From the NCBI RefSeq assembly GCF_020177335.1, contig NZ_JAIVMG010000004.1, positions 62,001 to 126,000 of the forward strand: a DNA stretch of 64,000 bases, in the 5' to 3' direction. This document shows, in pieces, positions 25,077 to 33,524 of the stretch (the first letter of the stretch is position 1; each line of letters starts with the position of its first letter). Both the position numbers and the translations under genes were made by a program. This DNA is from Stappia indica. Lineage in GTDB: Bacteria > Pseudomonadota > Alphaproteobacteria > Rhizobiales > Stappiaceae. The notes beneath the pieces were generated by a model. That model saw only the letters and a list, made by a program, of their open reading frames with translations. It had not been told where the DNA came from and made no database searches.

Positions 25077-26266
25077 GCCCCGGCCTCCGCCGCCGGCTGC
25101 GCCCGCCCGCCGGCGGTGCGTTCATCGCCGGGATAGACGCACAGCCGGTCTCTTGGCAGGGAAAACGGCAGCGTGCTGCCTTCGCTGATGCCGAAATCGC
25201 GCAGGATGTTGGCGGAAAGATCGGCGTCGAAGGCTTCCCCCTCAAAACCGTCGACCCGCACCCGTGCCCGGCTGAAGGAGCCGAGGAAGTCGATGCTCTC
25301 CACATAGCCGAGGAAGCGGTTTTCCGCCGTCTCTTCCAGCCCGCGGAACACCACGTCCTCGGGCCGGAAGCTGACCAGCACCTCGCTGGCCCGGTCCGGC
25401 ACCTGGGCCGTGTCGAGCGACAGGGCCTGTTCGCCGATGCGCACCGAACCGTCCGCGCCGATGCGGCCACGCAACAGGTTCATGTGCCCGACGAAATCGG
25501 CGACGAAGGCGCTTTGCGGGCGGGAATAGACCTCCATCGGCGTGCCGACCTGCTCGATCTTGCCCTTGCTCATGACAACGACGATATCGGCGAGCGCCAG
25601 CGCCTCCTCCTGGTCGTGGGTCACCATCACGGTGGTGACGCCAAGCCGGCGCTGCAGGTCCTTCATCTCGTGGCGCAGATCCACCCGCACCTTGGCATCG
25701 AGCGCGCTCAACGGCTCATCGAGCAGCAACAGGCCCGGCTGCATCGCCAGCGCCCGCGCCAGTGCCACCCGCTGCTGTTCGCCGCCCGACAGCGCCGCCG
25801 GATACTTGCGCCCCGAGGTGGGCAGATGCACCAGTTCCAGGAGCTCCTGCACCCGCTTGGCGATTTCCGCCTTGGGCAGACCCTGATTGACCAGGCCATA
25901 GCCGACATTGGCGTTGACGGTGAGATTGGGAAACAGGGAATAGGACTGAAAGACGATGCCGAAATCGCGCTGCGAGGGCGGCAGGTTGGAGATATCCCGC
26001 CCGTCCTGGACGATCCGCCCCGAGGACTGGCGCTCCAGGCCGGCGATCGACCGCAGCAAGGTGGTCTTGCCGCAGCCCGAGGGGCCGAGGAAGCAGACGA
26101 ACGAGCCGCGCTCGATCGTCAGCGAGATATCGGCAAGGGCCGAGAAGTCGCCGAAGCGCTTGCAGACGTCCCGGATTTCAAGAAACACATCGCTCTCCGC
26201 TGCCTCGGGTTCGGGCGACAGGCGCGCCGACTGGGCAAGGGCCGGGCGTTTCGCTGCCATGTTCAT
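25073..26266 (-). CDS. phnT: 2-aminoethylphosphonate-type ABC transporter ATP-binding protein
   Basis: This ATPase of 397 residues has Walker A GPSGCGKTT, the Q-loop FQSYSLF, the ABC signature LSGGEQQR, Walker B LLLLDEP and the H-loop histidine in MVTHDQEE. A C-terminal TOBE-like region follows, as in the Fe/AEP/polyamine importer group. ATG at 26266 is preceded by AAGGAT with eight-base spacing; a start at 26386 would add 40 non-conserved residues. It follows the binding-protein gene after 80 bp and overlaps the permease gene. Confidence 0.9.
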   Translation of the reverse strand: MNMAAKRPALAQSARLSPEPEAAESDVFLEIRDVCKRFGDFSALADISLTIERGSFVCFLGPSGCGKTTLLRSIAGLERQSSGRIVQDGRDISNLPPSQRDFGIVFQSYSLFPNLTVNANVGYGLVNQGLPKAEIAKRVQELLELVHLPTSGRKYPAALSGGEQQRVALARALAMQPGLLLLDEPLSALDAKVRVDLRHEMKDLQRRLGVTTVMVTHDQEEALALADIVVVMSKGKIEQVGTPMEVYSRPQSAFVADFVGHMNLLRGRIGADGSVRIGEQALSLDTAQVPDRASEVLVSFRPEDVVFRGLEETAENRFLGYVESIDFLGSFSRARVRVDGFEGEAFDADLSANILRDFGISEGSTLPFSLPRDRLCVYPGDERTAGGRAQPAAEAGA

Positions 26267-26346
26267 GACCGGCGATCCTTCCGAGCTGATTGGAAAGAAG
26301 GAAGAAGTCCGGCCGGACGCGCCGGCCGGTCTCGCTGATGTGCCGC

Positions 26347-27384
26347 TTATTTCGGCGCGGACTTCGAGCCGTAGCGCTTTTCCCACTCTTCAAGGATACG
26401 CTTGCGGTTTTCAGCCGCCCAGCCGAAATCGTTGTCGATCATCTTGTCCTGGATGTTCTCCGGGAAGTTATCGACCGGCTTGGCGATGCCCGGCATGGCC
26501 ACCACCGCATAGGCCTCGTTGTACATCCGGTTGGCCTTTTCGGTAACGGACCAATCGGCGAAGGCCTTGGCGCCGGCCTTGTTCTTGGCCGTCTTCATGA
26601 TGCCGAAGCTCTCAAGGTCCCAGCCGAGCCCCTCGGACGGGGCGATCACCGCCACCGGCGCGCCGTCGCTCTTGAGCTGTGCGCCCTTGTAGGCGAAGGA
26701 GACGCCGATCGGATATTCGCCGCGCCCGGCCATCTTGCACGGGGCGGAGCCGGAATGGGTGTAGATGCCGATGTTTTCGTGCAAGCCGTCCATGTAGGAC
26801 CAGGCCATGTCCTCGCCCCAGATCTGCATCCAGCTCGACACATCGAGGAACCCGGTGCCCGAAGAGGCCGGGTTCGGCATGACGATATGACCCTTGTAGA
26901 CCGGCTTCAGCAGATCCTGCCAGCTCGTCGGCATCGGCAGGCCCTTGGCCTCCGCCTCATAGGTGTTGACGCAGAGCGAAGCCACCCAGGCGCGCTGGCC
27001 GACCCAGCGCGGCGGCGACTGCTTGTCCATCAGCGCCGGCGACAGCTTGTCGACCCCGGCCGGTGCGTAGCCCTCCAGAAGGCCCCGGTCGGCCATCATC
27101 AGAAGGCTGGTGGCGGCAAGACCCCAGACGATATCCGCCGGCGAGTTCTCCCCCTCCGCCAGCAGCTTCGCCGTGATCACGCCGGTGGAATCGCGCACCC
27201 ACTGGATTTCATAGTCCGGGTTGTCCGCCTCGAAGGCTTCGGCAAACCCGGTCAGCTCCTCCGGTTCGACCGCCGTGTAGACCGTGATCTTCTCCCGCGC
27301 CGCGGCCGCCTCGATGCCAATGGCGAGCGTGGCGACCGCGGCGAATCCTGCAATGCGGCCAAAGGTCTGTGCTACCGTTCCCAT
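26347..27384 (-). CDS. phnS: 2-aminoethylphosphonate-type ABC transporter substrate-binding protein
   Basis: This periplasmic binding protein of 345 residues has a signal peptide (cut expected after AAAA near residue 30) and a fold of the iron/AEP-binding class: ITVYTAVEPEEL near the mature N-terminus and the NPASSGTGFLDV phosphate-contacting-type loop mid-protein. It would capture AEP for the fused permease and the ATPase. ATG at 27384 is chosen over 27396 because GGAG lies six bases before it. It heads the transporter operon and is divergent from the LysR gene. Confidence 0.88.
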   Translation of the reverse strand: MGTVAQTFGRIAGFAAVATLAIGIEAAAAREKITVYTAVEPEELTGFAEAFEADNPDYEIQWVRDSTGVITAKLLAEGENSPADIVWGLAATSLLMMADRGLLEGYAPAGVDKLSPALMDKQSPPRWVGQRAWVASLCVNTYEAEAKGLPMPTSWQDLLKPVYKGHIVMPNPASSGTGFLDVSSWMQIWGEDMAWSYMDGLHENIGIYTHSGSAPCKMAGRGEYPIGVSFAYKGAQLKSDGAPVAVIAPSEGLGWDLESFGIMKTAKNKAGAKAFADWSVTEKANRMYNEAYAVVAMPGIAKPVDNFPENIQDKMIDNDFGWAAENRKRILEEWEKRYGSKSAPK

Positions 27385-27507
27385 ATAAGTCTCCATCCGC
27401 GAAGGTGATCGGTTCACTCGCCGCCCGGCAGGTTGTTTTGTCGTTTTGCCGGTGCGACTGGGCGCAAACCTTACGCTACAAGGAAACGATTGGCGAAGCC
27501 CATAAGT

Positions 27508-27536
27508 CAAATCGCTAATTTCGATACGACGTATCG
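27508..27536. promoter_or_regulatory. Operator-like region between phnS and the LysR gene
   Basis: CAAATCGCTAATTTC (27508-27522) matches the motif upstream of phnW, and the perfect dyad CGATAC-GAC-GTATCG (27522-27536) follows at once. A dyad in the gap between a LysR gene and its divergent target is the usual LysR arrangement. Confidence 0.55.
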
Positions 27537-27621
27537 CATGAATTAATATAAAAGACATCTGTGCGCCGAGCGCGCCTGTCTTGTCCAGGTGTTTGCCGGC
27601 ATGAGAAATCGAGGACCCGGA

Positions 27622-28506
27622 ATGCGGTATGTGCAGTTGCGCGCCTTTCACAACGTCGCCATGGCCGGCGGCTTTTCCAAGGCGGCGGATGTCCTCGGGC
27701 TGACCCAGCCGGCGGTCTCCGACCAGGTGCGCAAGCTGGAGGAAGAGTATGACATCGCGCTGTTTTACCGGAACAAGCGCCAGGTCTCGTTGACCGATAC
27801 CGGACACGGGCTGCTGGAGATCACCCGGCGCATGTTCGATACGGAAAACCAGGCGATGGAGTTCTTGTCCGAGGCGCGGGACCTGCGCACCGGCAGCTTG
27901 CGCATCATCGCCGACAGCGCCCTTCACCTCCTGCATCTGCTGCCGCCGTTCAAGCAGCGCTATCCGGGCATCGAGATTTCCATTCGCAGCGGCAACACCG
28001 AAACCGTGCTCAAGGCGCTTGGCGACTATGCCGCCGATGTGGGCGTGCTCGGCGAGATGATCGAGCGTCCCGGCTTCAAGGCCAGGACCCTGGGCAGCGA
28101 ACCGCTGATCGCCTTTGTCGCCCGCTCCCACCCCTGGAGCCAGCGGAGCGGGGCGACCCTTGCCGAAATCTGCTCCCAGCCGCTGATCCTGCGCGAGAAC
28201 GGCTCCAAGACCCGGCAGAAGTTCGAGGATGAGGTGCACCGGCGTGGCCTGCCCCTGCAGATCGCCATCGAGGCGGAGGGGCGCGAGGCCGTGCGCGAGA
28301 TCGTCGCCACCGGCCTTGGCGTCGGCGTCGTCTCCCAGGCCGAGTTCGGCCACGATCCGCGGCTGGCGATCATCCCGATCCTGGATGCCGACATGCACAT
28401 GGAAGAAGCCCTGCTCTGCCTCAGCGAGCGCGCCCAGGCCAAGCTGATTTCCGCCTTCTTCGAAATCGCCGCCGAAAGCCGGACGGACGAACAGCCCACC
28501 GGCTGA
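27622..28506 (+). CDS. LysR-family regulator, probable regulator of AEP uptake and use
   Basis: This is a LysR protein of 294 residues. The N-terminal helix-turn-helix (about 1-60: LRAFHNVAMAGGFSKAADVLGLTQPAVSDQ, read in two parts) is followed by a periplasmic-binding-like effector domain from about 85 to 290. ATG at 27622 is preferred because GAGG lies at proper spacing; ATG 27601 and GTG 27589 are upstream options. It is divergent from phnS, so it most likely senses AEP or a pathway intermediate and controls phnS-T-permease and possibly the phnW operon through the shared motif. The effector is inferred. Confidence 0.85.
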   Translation: MRYVQLRAFHNVAMAGGFSKAADVLGLTQPAVSDQVRKLEEEYDIALFYRNKRQVSLTDTGHGLLEITRRMFDTENQAMEFLSEARDLRTGSLRIIADSALHLLHLLPPFKQRYPGIEISIRSGNTETVLKALGDYAADVGVLGEMIERPGFKARTLGSEPLIAFVARSHPWSQRSGATLAEICSQPLILRENGSKTRQKFEDEVHRRGLPLQIAIEAEGREAVREIVATGLGVGVVSQAEFGHDPRLAIIPILDADMHMEEALLCLSERAQAKLISAFFEIAAESRTDEQPTG

Positions 28507-28525
28507 CGCAAGGCCCGCCCCCACT

Positions 28526-30976
28526 TCATGCCTTGATCCGGGCGCCGCGCGGGTCATAGGCCGGGCGAAGGGATGCGGTTGCCGGATAGCGCTGGCCGGC
28601 GATATCGACCTCCCATGTGCCGTCCGCGACATGGGCCGCATCGACACCGCCTTCGGCCCGCACCATCGCCAGCGCCACCGGCCCGCCGAGGGAGAAGCCA
28701 TAGGCGGCGGAGCGCAGATCGCCCACCGGCTCTCCATTGCGCAGCACCAGTTCCCCGCCCCAGGCCACCGCCTGCGGATCGCCGACCACCAATTGCACGA
28801 CCCGCCGGCGGGGCGGTGTCCCGCGACGCTCCAGCAGCGCCTCCCGGCCGATGAAGCCGCCAGGCTTGTCGAAATCGACGGCAAACGCGAGGCCGGCCTC
28901 GAACGGGGTGACATCCGGGTCGAGTTCCCGCCCCCAGGCCCGATAGCCCTTTTCCAGCCTCAGCCCCTCCAGCGCGTAGTAACCCGCGTCCCGCAGCCCG
29001 AGATCGGCACCGGCCTCGAACAGCGCGTCATAGACCCCGGCGGCGAATTCCGCCGGCACGTAGAGCTCAAAGCCAAGCTCGCCCACATAGGTCATGCGGT
29101 TGGCCAGCACCGTGGCATGGCCGAGATCGATCTCCCGGTGGCTGGCGAAGGGAAAGGCGTCACTGCCCAGATCCGCATCGGTCAGCCGGGAAAGCAGGGT
29201 GCGCGCCTGCGGCCCCATCACACTGAGGACCGCATGGGCGGAGGTGACATCGGTGAGCACCGCTGCGGCGCCTTCCGGGATCTGCCGGCGGATCCAGTCC
29301 GCATCCCGCACCGGCTGCGCGGTGCCGGTCACGATCAGGAAGCTGTCCGGCCCGCGCCGCATCACCGTCAGATCGCTTTCATAGCCACCGCGCGCATTGA
29401 AGAGCCCGGTGTAGACCGAGCGCCCCACCGGCACGTCCACATTGGCCCCGCAGATCCGGTTCAGCACCGTCACCGCGTCCTTGCCCTGAAACAGGAACTT
29501 GGCGAAGGAGGTCTGGTCGAACACCGCCACGGCCTCGCGCACGGCCCTGTGCTCGCGGCCCACCGCCTCGAACCAGTTCTGCCGACCGAAGGAATAGCGG
29601 GTCGCCCGCTCCTCCCCCGGCCCGGCGAACCAGTTGGCCCGCTCCCAGCCCATCTTCGAGCCGAACACCGCGCCCTTTGCCGCCAGCCGGTCATAGAGCG
29701 GCGATTTGCGCAAGGGGCGGGCGGTCTCCAGCTCCCGGTTCGGCCAGGGCATGGCGTAATGCAGGCCGAGCGTCTCCTTCACCCGGTCATGCAGCCAGCG
29801 CGGGTTGTTGTTGAACCGGCCGAAGCGGCGGATGTCGACCGGCCACAAGTCCTGGGTCGGCGCGCCGTTGACGATCCATTCGGCCAGCGCCATGCCGGCC
29901 CCGCCGGCGCTGGCGATGCCCATGGAGTTGAACCCGGCGCCGACGAAGAAATTACGCAAGGACGGCGCCTCGCCGAGAATGAAATTGTTGTCCGGCGTGA
30001 AGCTCTCCGGCCCGTTGTAGAACTGGCGGATTTCCGCCTTCTCCAGATCCGGGACCCGCTGCAGCGCGTTTTCCATCAGGATCTGGAACTGGTCCCAGTC
30101 GTCCGGCAGGAGCTGGAAGACGAAATCGTCGGGAATGCCTTCCATGCCCCAGGGCTTGGCCTCTGGCTCGAAGCCGCCCATGACGAGGCCGCCAACCTCT
30201 TCCTTGAAATAGATATAGCCGTCCGGATCGCGCATCACCGGCAGGTCCGGATGAACCCCGGCCATCTTGCCGGTGACGATATACATGTGCTCGGCCGAAT
30301 GCAGCGGTACGTCGACGCCGCACATCGCTCCGACCTTGCGCGCCCATTGCCCGGCACAATTGACCACCGTCCGGGCGGTGATCGCCCCGTGATCGGTCTC
30401 AACGCCGGTGACCGCGCCCTTCGCCGTCGTCACGCCGGTGACCCGCACACCCTCGATGATCCGCGCGCCGCCCTGGCGCGCGCCCCGCGCCAGCGACTGG
30501 GTGAGGTCGGTCGGGTTGGCCTTGCCATCGCCCGGCAGCCACACCGCGCCAACCAGATCCTCCGTCGCCATCACCGGCCAGAGCGCGCCCGCTTCCGCCG
30601 GGCTCAGCACCTCGATCTCCACCCCTTGCGCCCGGGCAGAGGCGGCGGTGCGCCGCAGCACCGTCATCCGTTCCGCGCTGCGGGCAACGGTCAACGAGCC
30701 GCAGTTCTTCCAGCCGGTGGCAAGTCCGGTCTCCGCCTCCAGCCCGGCATACAGCTCGGTGGAGGCGCGGATCAGCCGGGTCATGCTCTCATGCGAGCGC
30801 AACTGGCCGACAAGGCCGGCCGCGTGCCAGGTGGTGCCGCCCGAGAGCTTGCCCTGTTCCAGCAGCACCACATCCCGCTTGCCGAGCTTCGTCAGGTGAT
30901 AGGCGAGACTGGCGCCGACGATGCCGCCGCCAATGATGACGATTTCCGCCTGGGAGGGAACGGGTGCTGGCGACAT
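28526..30976 (-). CDS. FAD-dependent dimethylglycine/sarcosine dehydrogenase-family protein with GcvT domain
   Basis: This 816-residue two-domain enzyme has an N-terminal DAO-type FAD domain, with the dinucleotide motif GGGIVG at 16-21 and the SGGTTWHAAGL segment in which H51 should carry covalent FAD as in dimethylglycine and sarcosine dehydrogenases. From about residue 430 the C-terminal half is a GcvT-like aminomethyltransferase domain that would pass one-carbon units to tetrahydrofolate. It probably demethylates a methylated amine; the exact substrate is unknown. ATG at 30976 has GGAG seven bases upstream. It is divergent from a DeoR regulator. Confidence 0.88.
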   Translation of the reverse strand: MSPAPVPSQAEIVIIGGGIVGASLAYHLTKLGKRDVVLLEQGKLSGGTTWHAAGLVGQLRSHESMTRLIRASTELYAGLEAETGLATGWKNCGSLTVARSAERMTVLRRTAASARAQGVEIEVLSPAEAGALWPVMATEDLVGAVWLPGDGKANPTDLTQSLARGARQGGARIIEGVRVTGVTTAKGAVTGVETDHGAITARTVVNCAGQWARKVGAMCGVDVPLHSAEHMYIVTGKMAGVHPDLPVMRDPDGYIYFKEEVGGLVMGGFEPEAKPWGMEGIPDDFVFQLLPDDWDQFQILMENALQRVPDLEKAEIRQFYNGPESFTPDNNFILGEAPSLRNFFVGAGFNSMGIASAGGAGMALAEWIVNGAPTQDLWPVDIRRFGRFNNNPRWLHDRVKETLGLHYAMPWPNRELETARPLRKSPLYDRLAAKGAVFGSKMGWERANWFAGPGEERATRYSFGRQNWFEAVGREHRAVREAVAVFDQTSFAKFLFQGKDAVTVLNRICGANVDVPVGRSVYTGLFNARGGYESDLTVMRRGPDSFLIVTGTAQPVRDADWIRRQIPEGAAAVLTDVTSAHAVLSVMGPQARTLLSRLTDADLGSDAFPFASHREIDLGHATVLANRMTYVGELGFELYVPAEFAAGVYDALFEAGADLGLRDAGYYALEGLRLEKGYRAWGRELDPDVTPFEAGLAFAVDFDKPGGFIGREALLERRGTPPRRRVVQLVVGDPQAVAWGGELVLRNGEPVGDLRSAAYGFSLGGPVALAMVRAEGGVDAAHVADGTWEVDIAGQRYPATASLRPAYDPRGARIKA

Positions 30977-31024
30977 GGCAGGGCTCCGATGCAGGTGATC
31001 CAACGGGATCAAGACAGATCACGC

Positions 31025-31062
31025 TTTGCAAAACTTTGCAAATATTTTCGTTATTTTGCAAA
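31025..31062. promoter_or_regulatory. Three phased TTTGCAAA palindromes; candidate DeoR operator
   Basis: TTTGCAAA occurs at 31025-31032, 31035-31042 and 31055-31062, that is at 10- and 20-bp steps on the same helix face, between the divergent oxidase and DeoR genes. The copies are self-palindromic. Repeated short sites of this kind are typical for DeoR-family repressors. Confidence 0.65.
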
Positions 31063-31117
31063 ATTCGTGATATACCGGATTTGCCAACCGCGGCCTTCGG
31101 CGACCAGTCTCCGCGCG

Positions 31118-31927
31118 ATGAAACCAGACAGGATCCTTGTTCAGGTGAGCGACACATCCCCTTTTCCCGCCGAGCACCGCCGGGCCTTGATCCTGGAGGA
31201 GCTGGACCGTCATCAGGCGGTGACGATCCGCGCCCTCAGCGACCGGCTTGGCGTCTCCCGCGAGACCCTGCGCAAGGACATCGCCCTCTTGGCCGAGGCC
31301 AATTGCCTGCGCCAGGTGCGCGGCGGCGCGGTGATCGCCGATGCGCAGGAACCGCCAGTGGAGGAGCGCACCCAGACCAACCCGGAGGGCAAACGGGCGA
31401 TGGCCCGCCATGCCGCCGGCCTCGTTGCCGACAACGCCTCGGTGCTGATCGATTCCGGCACCAGCACCCGGATGCTGGCCGAGCTGCTGGCCCGGCGCAG
31501 CGGCCTCAGCATCTTCACCAACGATCTGCGCATCGCCCTTGATCTCAGGGCCAGCGCCCGCGCCGTGCATGTGCTGGGCGGACAACTCGGCACGGATGAG
31601 GAAGCGACCCAGGGGCTCGATGCCATCGACATGCTGCGCGGCTACACCGTCGACATTGCCTTTGTCGGCGTTGGCGGGCTCAGCGCCGACCGGCTGGTGT
31701 CCGACTTCAGCCGAGATGGCGCCGCCCTGCGCTGTGCCATGCTCGCCGCTGCCCGCCGCCCCGTGCTGCTGGCCGACCACAGCAAGATCGACCGGCCCGC
31801 CCCCGTCCGGCTGACCGATATCCCCACAGGGACCCGGCTGATCACCGACCGGCCGCCCACCCCGCCTCTGACCCAGGCGCTGGAGAGCGCCGGAATGACC
31901 CTCGATATCGCCCCCGACATCACCTGA
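31118..31927 (+). CDS. DeoR-family transcriptional regulator
   Basis: This repressor of 269 residues has an N-terminal DeoR helix-turn-helix (about 20-75; RRALILEEL, then ALSDRLGVSRETLRKDIALL) and a sugar-phosphate-isomerase-like sensor domain with the usual DSGTST and GVGGLSADR and ADHSKI blocks. It is divergent from the flavin/folate oxidase gene, with the TTTGCAAA sites between, and probably represses that gene and itself. ATG at 31118 is used; GTG at 31145 with an AGGA upstream is a reasonable alternative. Confidence 0.87.
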   Translation: MKPDRILVQVSDTSPFPAEHRRALILEELDRHQAVTIRALSDRLGVSRETLRKDIALLAEANCLRQVRGGAVIADAQEPPVEERTQTNPEGKRAMARHAAGLVADNASVLIDSGTSTRMLAELLARRSGLSIFTNDLRIALDLRASARAVHVLGGQLGTDEEATQGLDAIDMLRGYTVDIAFVGVGGLSADRLVSDFSRDGAALRCAMLAAARRPVLLADHSKIDRPAPVRLTDIPTGTRLITDRPPTPPLTQALESAGMTLDIAPDIT

Positions 31928-32046
31928 CCACACACCCGAAAGCAGCAAGACCGGGAGGAATGGGGTCGGGACCGCAAGTCATTGGACGTCCGCCCCCGCC
32001 GGGGCTATGACCGAAGACAAGATCATTCCCAGTGGTGAGCGACTTC

Positions 32047-33279
32047 ATGACCGGCCCTCTTTCCCATCTGCGTGTTCTCGACCTGTCGCGGGTTCTTGCC
32101 GGACCCTGGTCCACCCAGGCGCTCGCCGACATGGGCGCCGAGGTGATCAAGATCGAACGGCCCGGCGCCGGCGACGACACCCGGGGCTGGGGCCCTCCCT
32201 TCCTCAAGGACGCGGACGGCAACGAGACCCGGGAAAGCGCCTATTTCCTCTCCGCCAACCGGGGCAAGAAATCGGTCGCCGTCGACCTCTCGCGCGAGGA
32301 AGGCCGGCACCTGGTGCTGGAGATCGCCAAGCGCTCCGACATTCTGGTGGAGAATTACAAGCTCGGCGGGCTGAAGAAATACGGGCTCGACTATGACAGC
32401 CTGAAAGAGGTCAATCCGCGCCTGATCTATTGCTCGATCACCGGCTTCGGTCAGACCGGCCCCTATGCCGCCCGCGCCGGCTACGATTTCATGATCCAGG
32501 GCATGGGCGGGCTGATGTCGGTCACCGGCGAGGCCGACGGCCGGCCCGGCGGCGGACCGCAGAAGGTCGGCGTCGCCCTGACCGACATTCTCACCGGGCT
32601 TTACGCCACCATCGGCATTCTCGGCGCGCTCGCCGAGCGTGAGCGCTCCGGTGAAGGCCAGCACATCGACCTGGCGCTGTTCGATGTTCAGGTCGCCGCC
32701 CTTGCCAACCAGTCGCTCAACTATCTGGTGTCCGGCACCGCCCCCGTGCGGCTGGGCAATGCCCATCCCAACATCGTGCCCTATCAGGCGTTCGAGACCG
32801 CCGATGGCCATCTCATTCTCGCCGTCGGCAATGACGGGCAGTTCGCCCGCTTCTGCGAGATCGCCGGCCGGCCGGAACTGGCCACCGATCCGCGCTACCT
32901 CAGCAATCAGGCGCGGGTCGCCAACCGGGACACCCTGGTGCCGCAGATCGCCGAGATGCTGACCAAGCGCACCACCGCCGACTGGATCGCCGCGCTGGAA
33001 ACCGCCGGCGTTCCTTGCGGCCCGATCAATACCATCGCCGAGGTGTTCCAGGAGCCGCAGGCGCTGGCGCGCGGCCTCGCCACCCAGATGGCCCACGCCA
33101 GTGGCGCCACCGCGCCCGGTGTCGCCAGCCCCTTGCGCTTCTCCCGCACGCCGGTGAACGACAAGGTCGCCCCGCCGATGCTCGGCCAGCACACCCGCCA
33201 GGTTCTCGCCGAGGTGCTTGGGCTCAGCGAGACGGAAATCGGTGCTCACGAGGCCGAGGGCACCGTCGCCGCTGGGTAG
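32047..33279 (+). CDS. CaiB/BaiF-family (class III) CoA-transferase
   Basis: This CoA-transferase of 410 residues moves CoA between carboxylic acids. The catalytic aspartate is D147 in AGYDFMIQGMGGL, and the opening LRVLDLSRVLAGPW is standard. The protein is full length for the family. It follows the DeoR gene on the same strand after 119 bp, so it may or may not be part of that regulon. The substrate pair (for example succinyl-CoA with a dicarboxylate) cannot be told from the sequence. ATG at 32047 is used; a GTG lies five codons upstream and no strong Shine-Dalgarno is seen. Confidence 0.88.
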   Translation: MTGPLSHLRVLDLSRVLAGPWSTQALADMGAEVIKIERPGAGDDTRGWGPPFLKDADGNETRESAYFLSANRGKKSVAVDLSREEGRHLVLEIAKRSDILVENYKLGGLKKYGLDYDSLKEVNPRLIYCSITGFGQTGPYAARAGYDFMIQGMGGLMSVTGEADGRPGGGPQKVGVALTDILTGLYATIGILGALAERERSGEGQHIDLALFDVQVAALANQSLNYLVSGTAPVRLGNAHPNIVPYQAFETADGHLILAVGNDGQFARFCEIAGRPELATDPRYLSNQARVANRDTLVPQIAEMLTKRTTADWIAALETAGVPCGPINTIAEVFQEPQALARGLATQMAHASGATAPGVASPLRFSRTPVNDKVAPPMLGQHTRQVLAEVLGLSETEIGAHEAEGTVAAG

Positions 33280-33296
33280 CCCGCCGCCGACCAGGT

Positions 33297-33475
33297 TGCA
33301 CTGCAAGATTTCTGTGCAATTTTTCGCTGCAGCGCAAAATTCTGCGGCGCAGCCGGGCACGCCGCCCTTCCCTCCGGCGTGCCCGTCGGCCTGCGGGCTT
33401 TCGAACCAAGCCATTCAATTAATTTGACAATTCCCGCCGATAAACATTTCCCCTGCATCTGGCATGCATCTTGAA
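33297..33475 (+). promoter_or_regulatory. Candidate nitrogen-type promoter region of urtA
   Basis: TGGCATG-N4-TTGAA at 33460-33475 resembles a sigma-54 promoter (GG and the second element spaced by ten bases, but GA instead of GC). Upstream, TGCAC at 33297-33301 and GTGCA at 33314-33318 form a dyad like an enhancer-binding-protein site, though with wider spacing than the NtrC consensus. Nitrogen control of urea uptake is common, so the match is reasonable but not exact. Confidence 0.35.
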
Positions 33476-33524
33476 GTCCCCTCTTGTCATGCCGGTGACG
33501 GCGACATGAGACAGGGGGACAGCG

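Noticed and set aside
28631-31927. A 1098-codon open frame on the plus strand
   Set aside because: It is mostly antisense to the flavin/folate oxidase gene, rich in His, Arg and Gln as expected for a GC-rich shadow frame. Only its last 269 codons (from 31118) are a real DeoR gene.
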